DNA from: an uncultured Parafilimonas sp.
Lineage (GTDB): Bacteria > Bacteroidota > Bacteroidia > Chitinophagales > Chitinophagaceae
Assembly (NCBI GenBank): GCA_937892395.1
Contig: CALAGJ010000060.1
Coordinates: 1-10,357 of the forward strand
DNA length: 10,357 bases
Direction of reading: 5' to 3'
Both the position numbers and the translations under genes were made by a program. This document shows positions 6,733 to 10,357 of this stretch, one piece after another (position 1 is the first letter of the stretch; each line of letters starts with the position of its first letter). The notes under the pieces were generated by a model. That model saw only the letters and a list, made by a program, of their open reading frames with translations. It was not told the origin of the DNA and did no database searches.

Positions 6733-9700
6733 TTGATTAGAACAATTAAAAAAGCTGCTACACGATACACGTGGTTGTTTCTTACAGCCGCATGGCTCTA
6801 TACATTGTCATTTATTTTTAGTAATTATTTTTCGGAAAGTTCATCGCCTGATAAGGCGGCAAATACTATTGAAAAATACTTGCATACACAGGAAGATGTG
6901 TTTGAACAAATAGCATCAGATACTGCACTACTGCATGCTTTGGTATCTGATGAACCATCTATATACAAACAAAATTTGTTTAATGATGGAATGGGTTTAT
7001 TTGCCTATCAGGTCAATGATATCGGAAATCCGGTTTTAGTATTTTGGAATAATAATATTCTTCAGCCAGATACCAAAGAATTACAAAAGCCTGATGGCAC
7101 CTGGATGAGCAATACCCTCAATGGGCATTTTGAATGTATAAAAAAATCATTTCGACATGAGGATCTTCAATGGTTTATATATGCTGCAATACCCGTAAAA
7201 TGGGAATATTTTCTAACCAATGAATATTTGGAAAGCAGATTTGCTGTGGAGAGCAACTTAGATAACAACTATCAGATTCAATATCAAAAAGGAGATGCTA
7301 CTGTAAAATCAAAAAATGGTACTCGACTCTTTTATCTTGACAGAAAAAATAATATTAATGCGGAAAGCACCGGAGCGGTATCTATTTTCTTTAGGTTTTT
7401 GGCAGTGCTTTTATTTTTTTTATTTATAGAAAGAATTGCATCAGCATTGGCCACTGCTCATGGCTTGTGGCAAGGATTAGGATTCCTATCTGCTTTCTTA
7501 TTTCTCTTTAGAATAATATCATACACAACAAATTTTCCATTTAAAAAAACAAGTATCGGACTGTTTGATCCCGCAGTATATGCATCCAGCAATTTGAATA
7601 GTTCGCTGGGCGATTTGTTGATTAATGTTATCCTTGTATTTTGGCTTGTAGTATTTGTAAGAAAACAACTATTAGCGAGTAATAGAAATGAAAAAACATT
7701 TCCGCCCATTCTGTCTAAACCCATTGCATGGCTATTGCTTGCCTTATTGCCATTGGTGAGTTTTTATTTGGTAAAAATTATAGTAAGCCTCATTATAGAT
7801 AGCACCATCGTATTGGATACGTCAAACTTTTTTGCCCTTAGCAGCTATACTTTTATAGGTTTTATCATCATTAGTCTTGCGGTGTATTCTTGGTTTTACA
7901 TCACAGGTTTTTTTATATTATTTAGTAATAGAAACACGGGAATAGGAATATTTTGGAGAGCCATTGTACTGGCAGGTTGTAGCCTACTCTTTATTACATT
8001 AGGCATATTGAGTTTAAACGACAATATACTTTCACTCAGCATTGCTGCCTGGTTGATTGTATATTTTTTACTGATGGAATATGGCAGTAATCCAATTACA
8101 AAACAGTTAATCCAATCCCCATCATTTATTCTTTGGGCTTTGTTTTTAATGGGTTCTGTTACAGCTGTAATGTCTTACGAAAATTTCAAAGAAGAATTTG
8201 AAACAAGAAAACGAATTGCAGAAAAATTAGATGAACAAACAGATCCTGCTGCCCTATCTCTACTGAATATGACCATATCAAATTTCTCTGGTGAGCGTAT
8301 GCGTCAGCAGTTTGACCGATTTTTTAATGGAGCAGAAAATCAGGCATTAAAAGATAGTTTGGTCAGTGAAAATTTTTCAGGTTATCTCAATAAATATGAT
8401 ACGCATATCTATACATTCAATCAAGAAAATAAACCATTATTCAATGAAGAAAATATAGAATATGATGCCATAAGAACTGTAATCGTCAATACTGGAAAGC
8501 CTGCCGGAATTGATCATTTGTATTATTATGAAAATGCAGCTGATCGTTTTGGATATATTTATGAGGATCGCATATACACACAAGACTCTGTTTTTAAAGG
8601 TAGCTTATTTGTGCTGATGAGTCCGAGGGCATATCAAAATGATGCACTACAGCCTGAGCTCTTTAAACAAACAAACAATGCCACAAGTGATCTTACTGAA
8701 GACTATGCTTATGTAATCTATAACAATGGCCATATAGCCGGTCATTTCAACAATTATAATTTTACTGATGTGCTTGAAAAAACAACCAACAAGCCCATGA
8801 TGTATAACTATAATAAAAATAATGAGTATAGTGAATTATGGTATAGCCCGGGCAATAATAAAACGATCATCATTGTAAGGAAAGAAAATACCCTTATCAG
8901 ATTCATAACACTTTTTGCATATCTGTTTATCGTATTCATTCTAACTGCATTTTTTATACATGCCATCAATCTATTATTGCTGCATGGCATTACCAGAAAC
9001 AATCTTTCTGCTGTATTTACTTTTAATATACGCAATCAGGTGCAGGCCACAATTGCAGGTATCAGCATACTCTCCTTTATCATCATTGGCGCAGCCACTA
9101 TATCATTTTTTATATTGCGCTTTAATAAAAACAGCAAAAAAGAACTTACAGCCACCGGAGAAATAGTAGTGAATGAAGTGCAGGCATTGCTGAATACACA
9201 GGTTATTGACAATGCTATGCTCAAACCTGACTTTATCAGTATTGACAACCCTTTAGACAGAATGCTGATAGAGCTGGCAGAAAGACAGCAAACGAGTATC
9301 AATTTATATTCTTTATCCGGTATTTTATTGGCCACATCTCAGCCCCTATTATTCAATCGCCAAATCATTAGCAGGTATATACAACCGGCAGCTTTCTACA
9401 AACTGAGGTATGCAAAAAATATTCAAGTAAATCAGGAAGAAAAGGTAGGTAACTTTACGTTTCAAAGTATATACCTTCCAGTAAGAAATGATGCCGGCGA
9501 CCCTGTGGCATATATCAATATTCCATCCCTAAACTCGCAGAATGAACTCAAGCTTGAAATATCAAACTTCTTAGTAACACTTATCACACTCAATGCTATT
9601 ATTTTCATTTTGGCGGGAGCCATAGCATTGTTGCTCACCAATAGAATTACTGCCTCTTTTGAATTGATTGGGAACAAGATGAAAGAGATAAGTTTGGGCA

Positions 9701-10357
9701 AAACAAATGAAGCCATTGCATGGCAAAAAAATGATGAAATAGGTGTATTGGTAAATGAATACAATAAGATGGTAAGCAAGCTGGAAGCCAGTGCCACAGC
9801 ACTTGCCAGAAGCGAAAGAGAAGGTGCCTGGAGAGAAATGGCCAGACAAGTGGCACACGAAATCAAAAACCCACTTACACCAATGAAACTCAGCATTCAG
9901 TACCTCCAAAAAGCTATTGATACTGATGCACCCAATACGAAAGAATTATCCCAAAGAGTGGCTGCTACATTAGTAGAACAAATAGATCAACTTTCAAAAA
10001 TAGCAGGAGACTTTTCTCAGTTTGCCAATTTGGGAAATATAAGACCAGAGCGATTTAATTTACTCGAACTTACAGATTCGCTTATACTGCTGTATAAAAC
10101 TGATAGTAGGTTACAAATAGTCTACAAAAAACCAGAACGACCTGTTTATATTCATGCGGATAAAACCCAAATCAATAGATTGTTTACGAACCTGATCAAG
10201 AATGCAATAGAAGCATCGGATGAACAACTTGAACCGATACCTGTATATGTGGAAATAAAAGTGACAAATCCAACAGTAATAATATCCATTCAAGATAAAG
10301 GAACAGGCATTCCCGAAGCGATGCAGCATAAAATATTTGAACCAAATTTTACTACAA
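6733..10357 (+). CDS. Large polytopic membrane sensor histidine kinase, NtrY-like, 3' end cut off by the window
   Basis: Senses an unknown signal at the membrane and autophosphorylates on His. The frame is open for 1208 residues to the edge. The start is inferred as TTG 6733, two bases after mazG: the first in-frame ATG (6991) would remove TM1, and stops lie just upstream (6706, 6712). Layout by eye: TM1 about 14-35; soluble domain about 36-214; about eight TM segments between 215 and 481; second soluble domain about 482-723; TMs near 724-745 and 775-797; third soluble domain about 800-945; TM about 948-968; HAMP-like linker about 969-1020, containing NDEIGVLVNEYNKM. The kinase core has AWREMARQVAHEIKNPLTP with phospho-acceptor H1042, the N box NLIKNAIEAS (N1157), the G1 box DKGTGIP (D1188) and an F box IFEPNFTT. 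Only the G2 box and C terminus, perhaps 50-60 residues, are missing. The H-box wording is typical of NtrY-type kinases and their Bacteroidota relatives. No PAS domain is evident. The partner response regulator is not in the window. The ligand is unknown. Confidence 0.9.
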   Translation, partial: MIRTIKKAATRYTWLFLTAAWLYTLSFIFSNYFSESSSPDKAANTIEKYLHTQEDVFEQIASDTALLHALVSDEPSIYKQNLFNDGMGLFAYQVNDIGNPVLVFWNNNILQPDTKELQKPDGTWMSNTLNGHFECIKKSFRHEDLQWFIYAAIPVKWEYFLTNEYLESRFAVESNLDNNYQIQYQKGDATVKSKNGTRLFYLDRKNNINAESTGAVSIFFRFLAVLLFFLFIERIASALATAHGLWQGLGFLSAFLFLFRIISYTTNFPFKKTSIGLFDPAVYASSNLNSSLGDLLINVILVFWLVVFVRKQLLASNRNEKTFPPILSKPIAWLLLALLPLVSFYLVKIIVSLIIDSTIVLDTSNFFALSSYTFIGFIIISLAVYSWFYITGFFILFSNRNTGIGIFWRAIVLAGCSLLFITLGILSLNDNILSLSIAAWLIVYFLLMEYGSNPITKQLIQSPSFILWALFLMGSVTAVMSYENFKEEFETRKRIAEKLDEQTDPAALSLLNMTISNFSGERMRQQFDRFFNGAENQALKDSLVSENFSGYLNKYDTHIYTFNQENKPLFNEENIEYDAIRTVIVNTGKPAGIDHLYYYENAADRFGYIYEDRIYTQDSVFKGSLFVLMSPRAYQNDALQPELFKQTNNATSDLTEDYAYVIYNNGHIAGHFNNYNFTDVLEKTTNKPMMYNYNKNNEYSELWYSPGNNKTIIIVRKENTLIRFITLFAYLFIVFILTAFFIHAINLLLLHGITRNNLSAVFTFNIRNQVQATIAGISILSFIIIGAATISFFILRFNKNSKKELTATGEIVVNEVQALLNTQVIDNAMLKPDFISIDNPLDRMLIELAERQQTSINLYSLSGILLATSQPLLFNRQIISRYIQPAAFYKLRYAKNIQVNQEEKVGNFTFQSIYLPVRNDAGDPVAYINIPSLNSQNELKLEISNFLVTLITLNAIIFILAGAIALLLTNRITASFELIGNKMKEISLGKTNEAIAWQKNDEIGVLVNEYNKMVSKLEASATALARSEREGAWREMARQVAHEIKNPLTPMKLSIQYLQKAIDTDAPNTKELSQRVAATLVEQIDQLSKIAGDFSQFANLGNIRPERFNLLELTDSLILLYKTDSRLQIVYKKPERPVYIHADKTQINRLFTNLIKNAIEASDEQLEPIPVYVEIKVTNPTVIISIQDKGTGIPEAMQHKIFEPNFTT

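Noticed and set aside
9036..9909. Overlapping minus-strand frames, some hydrophobic.
   Set aside because: They are antisense to the histidine kinase, which has an unbroken frame with TM, HAMP-like and H-box sequence there.

Overview
The window looks like chromosomal DNA of a low-GC member of the Bacteroidota, most plausibly Chitinophagia/Chitinophagaceae. The evidence is a DUF3667-type zinc-ribbon membrane protein, a very large polytopic NtrY-like histidine kinase, a signal peptide ending in LQAQ, no Shine-Dalgarno sequence before any gene, and a TANNTTTG-type -7 promoter element before the first gene. This is inferred from protein style and base composition, not from a marker gene.

Layout. 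(1) Positions 1-1817, minus strand: the first 605 residues of a FadN-type fusion enzyme of fatty-acid beta-oxidation, with the 3-hydroxyacyl-CoA dehydrogenase part first and the enoyl-CoA hydratase part last. It runs off the left edge. (2) 1818-2483: a gene-poor spacer of about 0.67 kb between divergent genes, holding a candidate promoter for the fad gene and two copies of a 19-base degenerate repeat. (3) 2484-3818, plus: a class III aminotransferase of the GABA (or 5-aminovalerate) type with all key active-site residues. (4) 3840-4670, minus: a small exported protein with YD/RHS-like beta repeats, convergent with the aminotransferase. (5) 4746 to the right edge, plus: a tight three-gene cluster of a DUF3667 membrane protein, MazG nucleotide pyrophosphohydrolase, and a giant membrane histidine kinase cut off after its G1/F boxes.

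Functionally, the left half is catabolic (fatty acid oxidation, GABA breakdown). The right half pairs nucleotide-pool housekeeping with membrane signalling. The gaps in the right-hand cluster are 8 and 2 bases, so the three genes are probably co-transcribed and the kinase is probably translationally coupled to mazG through a TTG start.

No mobile element, CRISPR array, tRNA or rRNA was seen. Nothing clearly amounts to a new defence or biosynthetic system. The most unusual points are the mazG/kinase junction (an A7 run, a TTG start, and an open -1 frame joining the two genes) and the kinase's sensor architecture.
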